Shown here: piece by piece, positions 22,780 through 31,171 of the stretch
How the letters are laid out: every line of letters begins with the position of its first letter
How positions within the stretch are numbered: position 1 is the first letter of the stretch
Assembly (NCBI RefSeq): GCF_001550155.1
Contig: NZ_LRUF01000026.1
Coordinates: 534,424 to 567,122, forward strand
Length of the DNA: 32,699 nucleotides
From: Pseudoalteromonas arabiensis
GTDB taxonomy: Bacteria > Pseudomonadota > Gammaproteobacteria > Enterobacterales > Alteromonadaceae
Direction: 5' to 3'
Translations under genes and position numbers: made by a program
The notes under the pieces: model-generated
The model's database searches: none
Told to the model about the DNA's origin: nothing
What the model saw: the letters and a program-made list of their open reading frames with translations, nothing else

Positions 22780-24693
22780 ATGAAAGAGACAACATCACTA
22801 GAACAAGCTCGCACGAGTTACAATGTTCGTCATTGGAGCCAAGGTTTCTTTGGTATTAATGATCAAGGTGATGTGTATGTTGCGCCAAAGGCCCATGCCC
22901 CAGAGCAAACCATTGCACTAATCGATATCGCACAGCAATTACAAGACAAAGGCTTAAGCTTGCCTGCGCTGGTTCGTTTTCCACAAATTTTACATCATCG
23001 TGTACATAGCTTATGCCAGGCATTTAACACGGCAATTGAAAATTATGGTTATCCGAAAGACTATTTGCTTGTTTACCCAATTAAAGTAAACCAACAGCGT
23101 GAAGTTGTTGAAGAAATTGTTGCAAGCCAAGCTGATATTGAAAAGAAACAATTGGGCTTAGAAGCGGGCAGTAAACCTGAGCTATTAACTGTATTAGCAA
23201 TGGCTGAAAAAACCAGTGCGGTGATTGTATGTAATGGCTACAAAGACCAAGAATACATTCGCTTAGCACTGATTGGCGAAAAGCTAGGCCACAAGGTTTA
23301 CATTGTTCTTGAAAAACTGTCTGAGCTTGACATGGTGCTTAGCCAAGCAAAAGAGTTAAACGTAAAACCGCGCATTGGTATTCGCGTACGTTTAGCGTCG
23401 CAAGGTAAGGGCAAGTGGCAAGCAAGTGGTGGCGAAAAATCAAAATTTGGCTTATCGGCATCGCAAGTATTGAGTGTAGTTAATCGCTTAAAAGCGTCTG
23501 ATCAACTCGATTTGATCCAGCTTGTACACTTTCACCTTGGCTCGCAAATGGCCAACATCCGCGATGTCCGCTTAGGTGTCAGTGAAGCTGCGCGTTTTTA
23601 CTGTGAGTTACGTAAATTAGGCGCACAAATTGATTGCTTAGATGTGGGTGGTGGTTTAGCAGTAGATTATGACGGTACACGCAGCCAGTCTCATAACTCA
23701 ATGAACTACAGCCTAAGTGAATACGCTAATAACATCGTATACACCATTGGTGATACCTGTAAGTTATATGAGCAGCCAATGCCACGCATTATTTCTGAAT
23801 CAGGTCGGGCGTTAACAGCGCACCATGCTGTATTGATTTCGAATGTGATTGGCACTGAAAGCTATGTACCAGAAGACATTCAAGCGCCAGCCGCTGATGC
23901 ACCTCTGTTATTAAAAAATATGTGGACATCATGGCAGCAGTTAAGTGATGACAATGACGACCGTGCATTAATTGAAATTTATCACGATAGCCAAGGCGAT
24001 TTAGCCGAAGCACATAATCAGTTTGCACTTGGTTTACTTGATTTAACAGAGCGAGCATGGGCGGAGCAAGTTAACTTACGTGTATGTTATGAACTTAACA
24101 AACATATGGATAACAAAAACCGTTTTCATCGCCCGATTATTGATGAATTAAATGCGCGTTTAGCAGATAAGTTTTTTGTGAACTTTTCACTGTTTCAGTC
24201 ATTACCGGATGCATGGGGTATTGACCAAGTGTTTCCTGTTCTACCATTAAGTGGTTTAACGCAAGCACCACAGAAACGCGCCGTGTTACTTGATATTACT
24301 TGCGACTCAGACGGTGCGATGGAGCACTATGTAGACGGTCAAGGCATTGAAAGCACATTACCTGTGCCAGCATTTAGCGAAGAAAAACCTTATTTAATGG
24401 GCTTTTTCTTAGTCGGTGCTTACCAAGAAATTTTAGGAGATATGCACAACCTATTTGGTGACACACACAGTGCAATTATAAAAATGGATGAGCAAGGTCA
24501 GGCGCAAATCACTGAAATTAACGAAGGTGATACCGTTGCAGACATGATGCGTTACGTACATTTAGATGTAGAAAGCTTCCAGCAATCTTACGCCCAGCTG
24601 GTGGCGGCAAAATTGCCAGAAACAGAGCAGCAAAGCGTATTAGATGAGCTGCAAACTGGCTTAAATGGTTACACTTATTTAGAAGAGTTATAA
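22780..24693 (+). CDS. speA: Biosynthetic arginine decarboxylase
   Basis: SpeA decarboxylates arginine to agmatine with pyridoxal phosphate, the first step of the agmatine route to putrescine. The 637-residue protein is a fold-III decarboxylase: PLP lysine K102 in YPIKVNQQREVV, HFHLGSQMANIRD near residue 250, the phosphate-binding CLDVGGGLAVDYDG near residue 290, and the C-terminal LDITCDSDG and GDTHS motifs. It is close in length to the 658-residue E. coli enzyme and lacks that protein's N-terminal extension. It is followed three bases later by speB. Ribosome site AGAGAAAG is weak but present. Confidence 0.97.
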   Translation: MKETTSLEQARTSYNVRHWSQGFFGINDQGDVYVAPKAHAPEQTIALIDIAQQLQDKGLSLPALVRFPQILHHRVHSLCQAFNTAIENYGYPKDYLLVYPIKVNQQREVVEEIVASQADIEKKQLGLEAGSKPELLTVLAMAEKTSAVIVCNGYKDQEYIRLALIGEKLGHKVYIVLEKLSELDMVLSQAKELNVKPRIGIRVRLASQGKGKWQASGGEKSKFGLSASQVLSVVNRLKASDQLDLIQLVHFHLGSQMANIRDVRLGVSEAARFYCELRKLGAQIDCLDVGGGLAVDYDGTRSQSHNSMNYSLSEYANNIVYTIGDTCKLYEQPMPRIISESGRALTAHHAVLISNVIGTESYVPEDIQAPAADAPLLLKNMWTSWQQLSDDNDDRALIEIYHDSQGDLAEAHNQFALGLLDLTERAWAEQVNLRVCYELNKHMDNKNRFHRPIIDELNARLADKFFVNFSLFQSLPDAWGIDQVFPVLPLSGLTQAPQKRAVLLDITCDSDGAMEHYVDGQGIESTLPVPAFSEEKPYLMGFFLVGAYQEILGDMHNLFGDTHSAIIKMDEQGQAQITEINEGDTVADMMRYVHLDVESFQQSYAQLVAAKLPETEQQSVLDELQTGLNGYTYLEEL

Positions 24694-24696
24694 GCA

Positions 24697-25620
24697 ATGT
24701 CGACATTGTTTGACCACACAGATCATTCGTTATACTCAAACGGCATGACGTTTTTACGTCAGCCGATGGTGCAAAACATCACAGCAATCGATGCGGATGT
24801 GGTGGTGTTAGGTTTACCATTTGATTTGGCAACCTCAGGTCGTCCAGGTGCACGTTTAGGGCCAGATGCAATTCGCCGTGCCTCAGTGCACCTCGCATGG
24901 GAAGAAACCAAGTACCCGTGGACGTTCCCGTTGTTCGAGCGTTTGAAATTAGCAGATGCCGGTGATTTTACTTACCCAGTAGGCGACCCAGAGTATTTTA
25001 CCGCGCAATTAGAATTAGCGGCTGAGCAAATTCTTCGCCAAGGTAAAACATTATTGGGTTTAGGTGGCGACCACTTTGTGACTTTGCCACTACTACGTGC
25101 CCATGCTAAGCAACACGGTAAAATGGCATTAGTTCATTTTGACGCGCATACAGACACTTACAGCAATGGCTCACGTTATGATCACGGCACCATGTTTTAT
25201 CATGCGCCGATGGAAGGATTGATTGATGTTGATCACAGCATTCAAATCGGTATTCGTACTGATTTTGATCAGAGCAAACACGAGTTTGCGGTGATTGATG
25301 CAATGGCAGCCAATGATTTACCTGTACAAGATATCGCAGAGCAAATCAAAGCACGCGTGGGTGACTTACCTGTGTATTTAACCTTTGATATTGACTGCCT
25401 TGATCCAGCATTCGCGCCAGGGACAGGTACACCAGTGTGTGGTGGCTTAACCAGCGATAAAGTACTTAAAGTACTTCGTGCATTGAAAGGCATTAATATG
25501 GTCGGTATGGATGTAGTTGAAGTATCACCATCGTATGATCAAAGTGAACTTACAGCGATTGCTGCAGCGACCATTGCCAATGAGCTATTACACTTATGGG
25601 CTTTAAAGCATAAATACTAA
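24697..25620 (+). CDS. speB: Agmatinase
   Basis: SpeB hydrolyses agmatine to putrescine and urea with a binuclear manganese centre. The 307-residue protein of the ureohydrolase family has all metal-ligand motifs: GGDHFVTLP near residue 125, HFDAHTDTY near residue 148 and TFDIDCLDPAFAPGTGTPV near residue 230. It begins three bases after speA and ends at a strong terminator, so the two steps from arginine to putrescine form one operon. Confidence 0.97.
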   Translation: MSTLFDHTDHSLYSNGMTFLRQPMVQNITAIDADVVVLGLPFDLATSGRPGARLGPDAIRRASVHLAWEETKYPWTFPLFERLKLADAGDFTYPVGDPEYFTAQLELAAEQILRQGKTLLGLGGDHFVTLPLLRAHAKQHGKMALVHFDAHTDTYSNGSRYDHGTMFYHAPMEGLIDVDHSIQIGIRTDFDQSKHEFAVIDAMAANDLPVQDIAEQIKARVGDLPVYLTFDIDCLDPAFAPGTGTPVCGGLTSDKVLKVLRALKGINMVGMDVVEVSPSYDQSELTAIAAATIANELLHLWALKHKY

Positions 25621-25631
25621 ATGAGAGAGAC

Positions 25632-25659
25632 AAAGAGCGCCATTAGGCGCTCTTTTTTT
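25632..25659 (+). terminator. Intrinsic terminator after speB
   Basis: A ten-base perfect stem AAAGAGCGCC/GGCGCTCTTT with loop ATTA, followed by a run of seven T's in total. It lies 12 bases after the speB stop. On the minus strand it is also just past the mltD stop, but the T-run there is poor. Confidence 0.93.
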
Positions 25660-25675
25660 ATATTGGATGAAGCAA

Positions 25676-27259
25676 TTAAGCGCTTCGTACATCAACCTTG
25701 AGTTTAAGCTTTTGCCCAGGTTGAATGTATTTTTGCCCTGCTAATGAGTTCCATTTAACAATATCTTCTACAGACACATTAAACTTGGCAGCAATGCGTG
25801 CTAACGAATCACCGCGACGCACTTTATAGGTAATGGTGCGCTCTTTGATTTGTGTAGTAGCAAGTTGTGATTTTTCCTGTTTATACACAGTGAGCTTTTG
25901 ACCAACACGCAATACAGCGTCTTTTTTCAGTTTATTCCATGTTGCAAGCTCTGCAATGGTCACATCGTACTCGCGGCTGATATCCCATAAGGTATCGCCA
26001 CTGGCGACTTTATGGCTAAGTTTTTTACGTGTCGCTTTATTCGCAGCCATTCGCACAGACTTAGGTAAGTGCTGACTATTGATTTCACCGTCACTGAGTG
26101 GCACAAGTAACTGCTGGCCAACACGAATAGTATTTGATGAAAGTTTATTCAGCGTTTTTATCGCGCTTGCGCTCGTTGAAAACTTTTTCGCTATCACTGA
26201 TAAACTATCACCACGGGCAACCACATATTGCTGCCAACGTAGGCGATCTTTTTGCTCTGTTTTTGCTAGTTTCTCAGTAAAAGACTCAACTTTATCTGAT
26301 GGCAGTAATAAAAAGTGTGGACCGTTTGGATCCGTCGCCCAGCGATTAAAGCCTGGGTTTAAGCGGTACAGCTCAGTTAAGCTAATATCAGCCATATCAG
26401 CGGCAAGTGCTAAATCAATTTGGCTACCGATATTAACGGCTTCAACTACTTGCGCGTTGATAATCGGTTGCCACTTCACACCAAATTCGTCACTGCGCTT
26501 TACAAGATCAGACAGAGCCAAGAGCTTTGGTACATACGACGTGGTTTCTCGTGGCAGGTCTAATGACCAAAAATCTGTGGGTAAGTGTTTTTTGCGGTTC
26601 TTTTTAATAGCACGAAGTAAACGACCTTCACCTGAGTTATAGGCGGCAATGGCATTTAACCAATCACCTTCTAAGGTCTTGTGTAAATATGATAAGTAAT
26701 CAAGCGCTGCACGCGTCGATTGCACAATGTCACGACGACCGTCGTACCACCAGTTTTGTTTTAAATCGAAACGCTCACCGGTTTGTGGCATAAATTGCCA
26801 GATACCAGAGGCACTGCGGTGTGAATAACCAAAGGGGTCAAAGGCACTTTCAACAATGGGTAAAAGCGCTATCTCAATTGGCATTTCACGCTTTTCAACT
26901 TCTTCCACAATGAAGTAAAGGTATGGCTCTGCGCGTTTTGCAATGCGGTCAAGGTATGCTTGATGACGTGCATAGTAATTACGCTCAGCAACTACAGGAC
27001 GGTTTTGTGGCACATCAATAGATAGCTGATAACGAATACGTTCCCATACATCGTCAAAAACTGGTGGTGCATCAATATCAGTTAACTGTTGGTATTGTGC
27101 GTTGATCATCAATGCATCATTGACATCACTTGGACTGGCACCACCCAGTTGCTGCTCAACATCATTATTAGCAATGTTAGGTTGTGCAGTATCAGAAGTT
27201 GTTAGTTGACAACCACTTAAAGCCAGCGCGAGTGTAAAAACTAGAGGAGATCTATACAT
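25676..27259 (-). CDS. mltD: Membrane-bound lytic murein transglycosylase D with three LysM repeats
   Basis: MltD cleaves the MurNAc-GlcNAc bond of peptidoglycan, leaving 1,6-anhydro ends; it is an outer-membrane lipoprotein facing the periplasm. The 527-residue product has lipobox LSGC with C17, an SLT domain (about residues 105-225) with catalytic E137 in LLPIVESAFDP, GIWQFMPQTG and AIAAYNSGEGR. Three LysM domains lie at about 344-387, 414-459 and 476-522, each with the GDS/GDT-L motif. E. coli MltD has two. It stands 146 bases downstream of the gloB stop... on the minus strand gloB is the downstream-coordinate neighbour transcribed toward it, so read-through is possible. Confidence 0.95.
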   Translation of the reverse strand: MYRSPLVFTLALALSGCQLTTSDTAQPNIANNDVEQQLGGASPSDVNDALMINAQYQQLTDIDAPPVFDDVWERIRYQLSIDVPQNRPVVAERNYYARHQAYLDRIAKRAEPYLYFIVEEVEKREMPIEIALLPIVESAFDPFGYSHRSASGIWQFMPQTGERFDLKQNWWYDGRRDIVQSTRAALDYLSYLHKTLEGDWLNAIAAYNSGEGRLLRAIKKNRKKHLPTDFWSLDLPRETTSYVPKLLALSDLVKRSDEFGVKWQPIINAQVVEAVNIGSQIDLALAADMADISLTELYRLNPGFNRWATDPNGPHFLLLPSDKVESFTEKLAKTEQKDRLRWQQYVVARGDSLSVIAKKFSTSASAIKTLNKLSSNTIRVGQQLLVPLSDGEINSQHLPKSVRMAANKATRKKLSHKVASGDTLWDISREYDVTIAELATWNKLKKDAVLRVGQKLTVYKQEKSQLATTQIKERTITYKVRRGDSLARIAAKFNVSVEDIVKWNSLAGQKYIQPGQKLKLKVDVRSA

Positions 27260-27405
27260 ATATACCCATACATCAGGTAAAAAAACTCGGCGAATATTAC
27301 CTGCTCTGAGAACATATTGCCACTTTATGACCAGTTTATGTCAGCTTATTGTTGCAAGATGCTGATCTAAATCTATAAAATTGTAACTGAAGTCATGCTT
27401 GTTTT

Positions 27406-28179
27406 TTAAAAATTATCTTTCCAAGCCCTGAGACCTGCAAAGCGTTGCCAAGGTTCATCAAGATTCAAATTATTTTTTAGCTCATTGGGAAGCTCATCAG
27501 TGATATTAGGCAAGTGGCTACGTAAGAATGGGTTTATTTGTTTTTCTACACTTAACTTAGTTGGTAAGCTTATTTCACCGTTGGCGCGCAGCGAATCTAC
27601 TTTATCACTGTAGTTGAGTAGGTATTCATTGTTTGGTTCAACGGCTTTTGCAAAGGCTAAGTTGGCTTGCGTGTATTCATGAGTGCAGTAGATTTTACAT
27701 TCATCCGGCAGGGCTCTTAATTTACATAAAGAGTGCCACATTTGCTCGGCACTACCTTCAAATAACCGCCCACAACCTGCACTAAACAGCGTATCGCCAG
27801 TAAAGCTTAGCTCATCATGTAAGTAACAAATGTGATCCAGAGTGTGGCCAGGAGTTGCAAGTACGGTAAAGGTGTAATTATATACGGTGACTTTATCTGC
27901 TTCTAACACACCATGATTAATGCCCTTGAACGGACTGTGCTTAGGACCATAAACGGGAATGCTCGGGTATGCTTTTACCAGCGCAGCCACGCCGTCAGTG
28001 TGGTCATAATGGTGGTGGGTAATTAAAATCCCTGCGAGTGTTAAGTTTTGTTCACTTAGATAGTTTAAAACAGGCTCAGCTTGACCTGGGTCAACCACCC
28101 ATGCTGTTTGTTCACTTTCATTTGTGATACACCAAATATAATTATCAGAAAAGGCTTTAATTGCTTTGACTTGCACCAT
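27406..28179 (-). CDS. gloB: Hydroxyacylglutathione hydrolase (glyoxalase II)
   Basis: GloB hydrolyses S-D-lactoylglutathione to lactate and glutathione, the second step of methylglyoxal detoxification. The 257-residue metallo-beta-lactamase-fold protein has THHHYDH with H55, H57, D59 and H60, then TPGHTLDHICY, FTGDTLFSAGCGRLFEG and CTHEYTQANLAFA, giving the binuclear site and glutathione-binding features. The C-terminal helical domain NPFLRSHLPNI is present, which marks glyoxalase II among MBL proteins. It diverges from yafS across 53 bases, the usual gloB/yafS/rnhA neighbourhood. Confidence 0.95.
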   Translation of the reverse strand: MVQVKAIKAFSDNYIWCITNESEQTAWVVDPGQAEPVLNYLSEQNLTLAGILITHHHYDHTDGVAALVKAYPSIPVYGPKHSPFKGINHGVLEADKVTVYNYTFTVLATPGHTLDHICYLHDELSFTGDTLFSAGCGRLFEGSAEQMWHSLCKLRALPDECKIYCTHEYTQANLAFAKAVEPNNEYLLNYSDKVDSLRANGEISLPTKLSVEKQINPFLRSHLPNITDELPNELKNNLNLDEPWQRFAGLRAWKDNF

Positions 28180-28232
28180 GTTTAATTGCTCTATAAAGTG
28201 ACAGTTAAGATACAGTATAACGAGCTCAGAAA

Positions 28233-28991
28233 ATGAAACCAGCCCTTAGTTTTCAAGAAGGTCCTAAGCCTTACTCATGGCAGCAGTTCCCTCATGGTGA
28301 CTATTTACGTGCTGAAATAGAGCGTAAGCTAGTTCCGTGGCTGCCACGCATGTTCGGTTATCACATGTTAAAGCTTGGTAATTTAAGTGGTGAAATAGCA
28401 ACCAGTGAAAGCCCTATTAAGCATCAAGTTTGCGTCGCAGAGCAGGGCTTATTTACTGGGGTTATTGCCGATGTGGACGAGTTACCTTTTTATGAGCACA
28501 GTGTTGATGCCTGCATATTATCGCACTGCTTAGAATATCATTCTGATCCGCACCATATCTTACGCGAAGCACATCGTACATTGATCCCAGGTGGCTATAT
28601 TGTGATCACAGGCTTTAACCCGTTTAGCTTGTGTGGGTTGGCGCAGTTATTGCCCTTTAGTCGCCAAAAGCTCCCTTGGACAGGGCGCTTTTTTACGCCG
28701 TCTCGTGTAAAAGATTGGCTGAATCTTTTAGGTTTTGAGATTATTTCTGATGAGCGTTTTATCCATTCTTCTCTTGCCAGAGGTAACCGCCTATCGCGCT
28801 TTGCTGCGTGGCGCAGTTTTGGACAACAATATTTAAAACCAATGGGCAGTGTTTATATGCTGGTGGCTCGAAAACGTGTGGCTCCGCTTACACCAATAAA
28901 ACCTAAATGGCATGCAAGGCCCCAATTTTCGCCAGTAAAAGGAGCGGGGCTAAGACAAACATCAAAGCAGCACTGTGAGCGGGATAGCTAA
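28233..28991 (+). CDS. yafS: SAM-dependent methyltransferase, YafS-like
   Basis: A 252-residue class I methyltransferase (Methyltransf_11 type). SAM-domain features are VIADVDELPFYEHSVDACILSHCLEYHSDPH (part of motifs II-III, here named by position about residues 82-112), LREAHRTLIPGGYIVITGFNP and the C-terminal GSVYMLVARKR. The usual glycine-rich motif I is weak (MLKLGNLSGE). Substrate is unknown. It lies between gloB and rnhA as yafS does in E. coli. The last 30 bases overlap the end of the convergent MBL gene, so the basic C-terminal tail (about residues 220-252) may be a recent extension. Confidence 0.85.
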   Translation: MKPALSFQEGPKPYSWQQFPHGDYLRAEIERKLVPWLPRMFGYHMLKLGNLSGEIATSESPIKHQVCVAEQGLFTGVIADVDELPFYEHSVDACILSHCLEYHSDPHHILREAHRTLIPGGYIVITGFNPFSLCGLAQLLPFSRQKLPWTGRFFTPSRVKDWLNLLGFEIISDERFIHSSLARGNRLSRFAAWRSFGQQYLKPMGSVYMLVARKRVAPLTPIKPKWHARPQFSPVKGAGLRQTSKQHCERDS

Positions 28992-29825
28992 ATAGCGCTG
29001 TTTACTATCCGCTTTATTTGGGTACTGACCTGCACGAATATTTAATTGAATAGAAGGGTGCAACAGCTTTGGTACGGTCAAGGTTGCATCGCGGCCTTCA
29101 CGAGTCGCAATAAAGCTTTGCTTATCTCCTTTTAAATGAATATTTTGCTCACGCTGTTCTTTCACTGTAGTTTTGTTCGCAAGGGGGCGACCCTCTGGTT
29201 GGTAGTCATGACACATCCAAAGTAGGGTATCGTCAGGTAAGGCTAAAATTCGTTGTAGTGAATCATATAGCTCAGCGGCACTGCCACCTGGGAAGTCGCA
29301 GCGGGCTGTGCCGCTGTCTGGCATAAAAAAGGTGTCTCCGACAAATACATTGCCATCAATGTGGTAACACACACTATCAGGGGTGTGGCCAGGCGTGGCA
29401 ATCACATCTACCGTGTATTCACCTAACCGAAATTGTGCTTTATCAGCAAATAAGGCATCAAAAGGTTCGCCATTGCATGGCATATCTAAATTATAAAGTT
29501 GGCTAAAGTGCTTTTGAACTTGTGTGATCCCTTCACCAGTGCCAAGTTTGCATGGATGTGTGTCTTGTAATTGCTGCTTTATATAACTTGCGGCGGTGAT
29601 ATGGTCTGCATGGGCATGAGTTTCAAGTAGCCACTGTAATGTGAGTTGCTCAGTCTTTATGTAGCTGATGATCTCATTGGCTGTAGCAAAACTTAACTCA
29701 CCACTTGGCATATCAAAATCAGCGGGTGCATCAATCAGCATGCAATCTTTAGTGCTTTCACAACTGACTAAGTAACACAGAGTAGCGCTTTGTAGATGAA
29801 AAAAAGAGTGAATGCGCAAAGCCAT
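28962..29825 (-). CDS. MBL-fold hydrolase resembling persulfide dioxygenase (ETHE1/Blh type)
   Basis: The 287-residue protein has a metallo-beta-lactamase core with THAHADH (H70, H72, D74, H75), TPGHTPDSVCY and FVGDTFFMPDSGTARCDFPGGSA. The last resembles the mono-iron persulfide dioxygenase branch (ETHE1, Blh), which oxidises glutathione persulfide to sulfite. No glyoxalase II C-terminal domain is seen. The C terminus (RAGQYPNKADSKQRYLAIPL) fits the Blh-like subfamily. Start ATG 29825 has AAGGA seven bases upstream. A 35-bp inverted repeat overlaps its promoter. E. coli has no gene at this position. Activity is inferred from motifs only. Confidence 0.82.
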   Translation of the reverse strand: MALRIHSFFHLQSATLCYLVSCESTKDCMLIDAPADFDMPSGELSFATANEIISYIKTEQLTLQWLLETHAHADHITAASYIKQQLQDTHPCKLGTGEGITQVQKHFSQLYNLDMPCNGEPFDALFADKAQFRLGEYTVDVIATPGHTPDSVCYHIDGNVFVGDTFFMPDSGTARCDFPGGSAAELYDSLQRILALPDDTLLWMCHDYQPEGRPLANKTTVKEQREQNIHLKGDKQSFIATREGRDATLTVPKLLHPSIQLNIRAGQYPNKADSKQRYLAIPLTVLL

Positions 29826-29837
29826 AAAAAGTCCTTA

Positions 29838-29872
29838 GTTATATGTTATAGCTAAATCTTATATCATATAAC
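29838..29872 (-). promoter_or_regulatory. 35-bp inverted repeat upstream of the persulfide-dioxygenase-like gene
   Basis: Two 13-base arms, GTTATATGnTATA and TATAnCATATAAC, match at 12 of 13 positions around a nine-base centre. The repeat begins 12 bases before the ATG and contains -10-like hexamers (TATGAT, TATAAG on the minus strand). A repressor bound here would block RNA polymerase. Persulfide-responsive ArsR-type regulators (BigR/SqrR) control such genes in other bacteria; that link is inference. Confidence 0.6.
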
Positions 29873-29915
29873 AAAAATATAAAACGGCCTGCGCAAAGTT
29901 TATTTTAAGGCATTT

Positions 29916-30383
29916 TTAATTACCGTCGTAACCTGTGTCTTCAAGTAATTCATTGCTGCCAGCAGCTTCGCGGGCAAGGTCGTCAACAATTTCATTATAC
30001 TTATTGCCGCTATGGCCTTTTACCCAGCGCCATTCTACGCTGTGCTGTTGGCATGCTGTATCGAGTCGTTTCCATAAATCGACATTCTTCACAGGTTTTT
30101 TAGCTGCGGTTTTCCAGCCGCGTTTTTTCCAGTTTTCGACCCATGATTCAATACCTTGTTTTACATATTGACTATCGGTGGTCAGAATGACGTGACAAGG
30201 GCGGGTGAGAGTTTCAAGTGCGACTATGGCTGCGAGCATTTCCATCCGATTATTGGTTGTTAAGGTATAGCCTTTACTTAATTGCTTTTCGTGACCATTA
30301 TATCGCATCACGATGCCATACCCCCCAGGCCCTGGATTACCTAAACATGATCCATCGGTGTAAATCTCTACGGTTTTCTGCAC
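29916..30383 (-). CDS. rnhA: Ribonuclease HI (GTG start)
   Basis: RNase HI degrades the RNA strand of RNA-DNA hybrids, removing R-loops and primer remnants. The 155-residue product equals the E. coli length. Catalytic residues are visible in order: D in EIYTDGSCLGNPGPGG, E in NNRMEMLAAI, D in TTDSQYV and the H/D set in WVKGHSGNKYNEIVDDLA. Start is GTG at 30383 (product MQKTVEIYTDG) with AAGG seven to eight bases upstream; the frame stays open to 30503 but that would overlap the divergent dnaQ start. It is divergent from dnaQ, as in E. coli. Confidence 0.97.
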   Translation of the reverse strand: MQKTVEIYTDGSCLGNPGPGGYGIVMRYNGHEKQLSKGYTLTTNNRMEMLAAIVALETLTRPCHVILTTDSQYVKQGIESWVENWKKRGWKTAAKKPVKNVDLWKRLDTACQQHSVEWRWVKGHSGNKYNEIVDDLAREAAGSNELLEDTGYDGN

Positions 30384-30451
30384 TGTTTTACCTTGATATT
30401 GTGTACAATAAAGTGATGATAGAACGATACCAGAGTCAGGCTTAAGACGAT

Positions 30452-31162
30452 ATGGCACATAGACAAATAGTTTTAGATACAGAAACCACGGGTATTGACC
30501 CAAAACAAGGCCACCGCATTATTGAAATTGGTTGTGTTGAGCTTGTTAATCGCCGCCTAACTGGCAACAACTTTCATGTATACATTAATCCACAACGTGA
30601 AATTGAAGAAGAAGCGATTGACGTTCACGGTATTACCAATGAATTTTTGCGTGATAAACCCTTGTACCAACAAATTGCCCATGAGTTTTTAGAGTATATT
30701 CGTGGTGCGGAACTTGTGATTCATAACGCAGCGTTCGATATCGGCCATATGGACAATGAGTTTGCATTGTTAAATCAAGGTTTTCCAAATACTGCCGATG
30801 TATGTAGTGTACTGGATACTTTGAAAATGGCGCGTGACTTGCACCCAGGTCAAAAGAATAACCTTGATGCACTTTGTCGTCGTTATGATATCGATAACTC
30901 AAAACGTACCTTACACGGCGCACTACTGGATTCTGAGATCCTAGCGGATGTTTACTTAGCAATGACAGGGGGTCAAGTTAAGTTAAATTTAAATCAGAAT
31001 AAAGATGAAGGGTCTGAGCAACAAACTGGAGGGATTCGACGTTTAAGTGCTGACAGAGCCCCTTTAGTTGTATTAAAAGCTACAGAGCAAGAGCATGCCG
31101 CTCATGAACAGCGTTTAGACTTGGTCGCTAAAGGCGGTGAGTGTTTATGGCGGGCAGAATAG
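30452..31162 (+). CDS. dnaQ: DNA polymerase III epsilon subunit (3'-5' proofreading exonuclease)
   Basis: DnaQ proofreads within the pol III core with DnaE and HolE. The 236-residue protein has Exo I D9-x-E11 in LDTETTGID, Exo II in HNAAFDIGHMDNE and Exo IIIe in HGALLDSEILADVY. A Q-rich linker (NQNKDEGSEQQTG) and a C-terminal DnaE-contacting segment follow. It diverges from rnhA across 68 bases that hold ATTGT-GT-ACAAT (30398-30409) and a weak promoter TTGATA/ATGATA (30393-30421). It is followed nine bases later by the TIGR03503-like gene. Confidence 0.97.
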   Translation: MAHRQIVLDTETTGIDPKQGHRIIEIGCVELVNRRLTGNNFHVYINPQREIEEEAIDVHGITNEFLRDKPLYQQIAHEFLEYIRGAELVIHNAAFDIGHMDNEFALLNQGFPNTADVCSVLDTLKMARDLHPGQKNNLDALCRRYDIDNSKRTLHGALLDSEILADVYLAMTGGQVKLNLNQNKDEGSEQQTGGIRRLSADRAPLVVLKATEQEHAAHEQRLDLVAKGGECLWRAE

Positions 31163-31171
31163 GGTAATAAA

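Noticed and set aside
30384..30503. N-terminal extension of rnhA
   Set aside because: It would overlap the dnaQ start; the GTG at 30383 has a ribosome site and yields the exact E. coli length.
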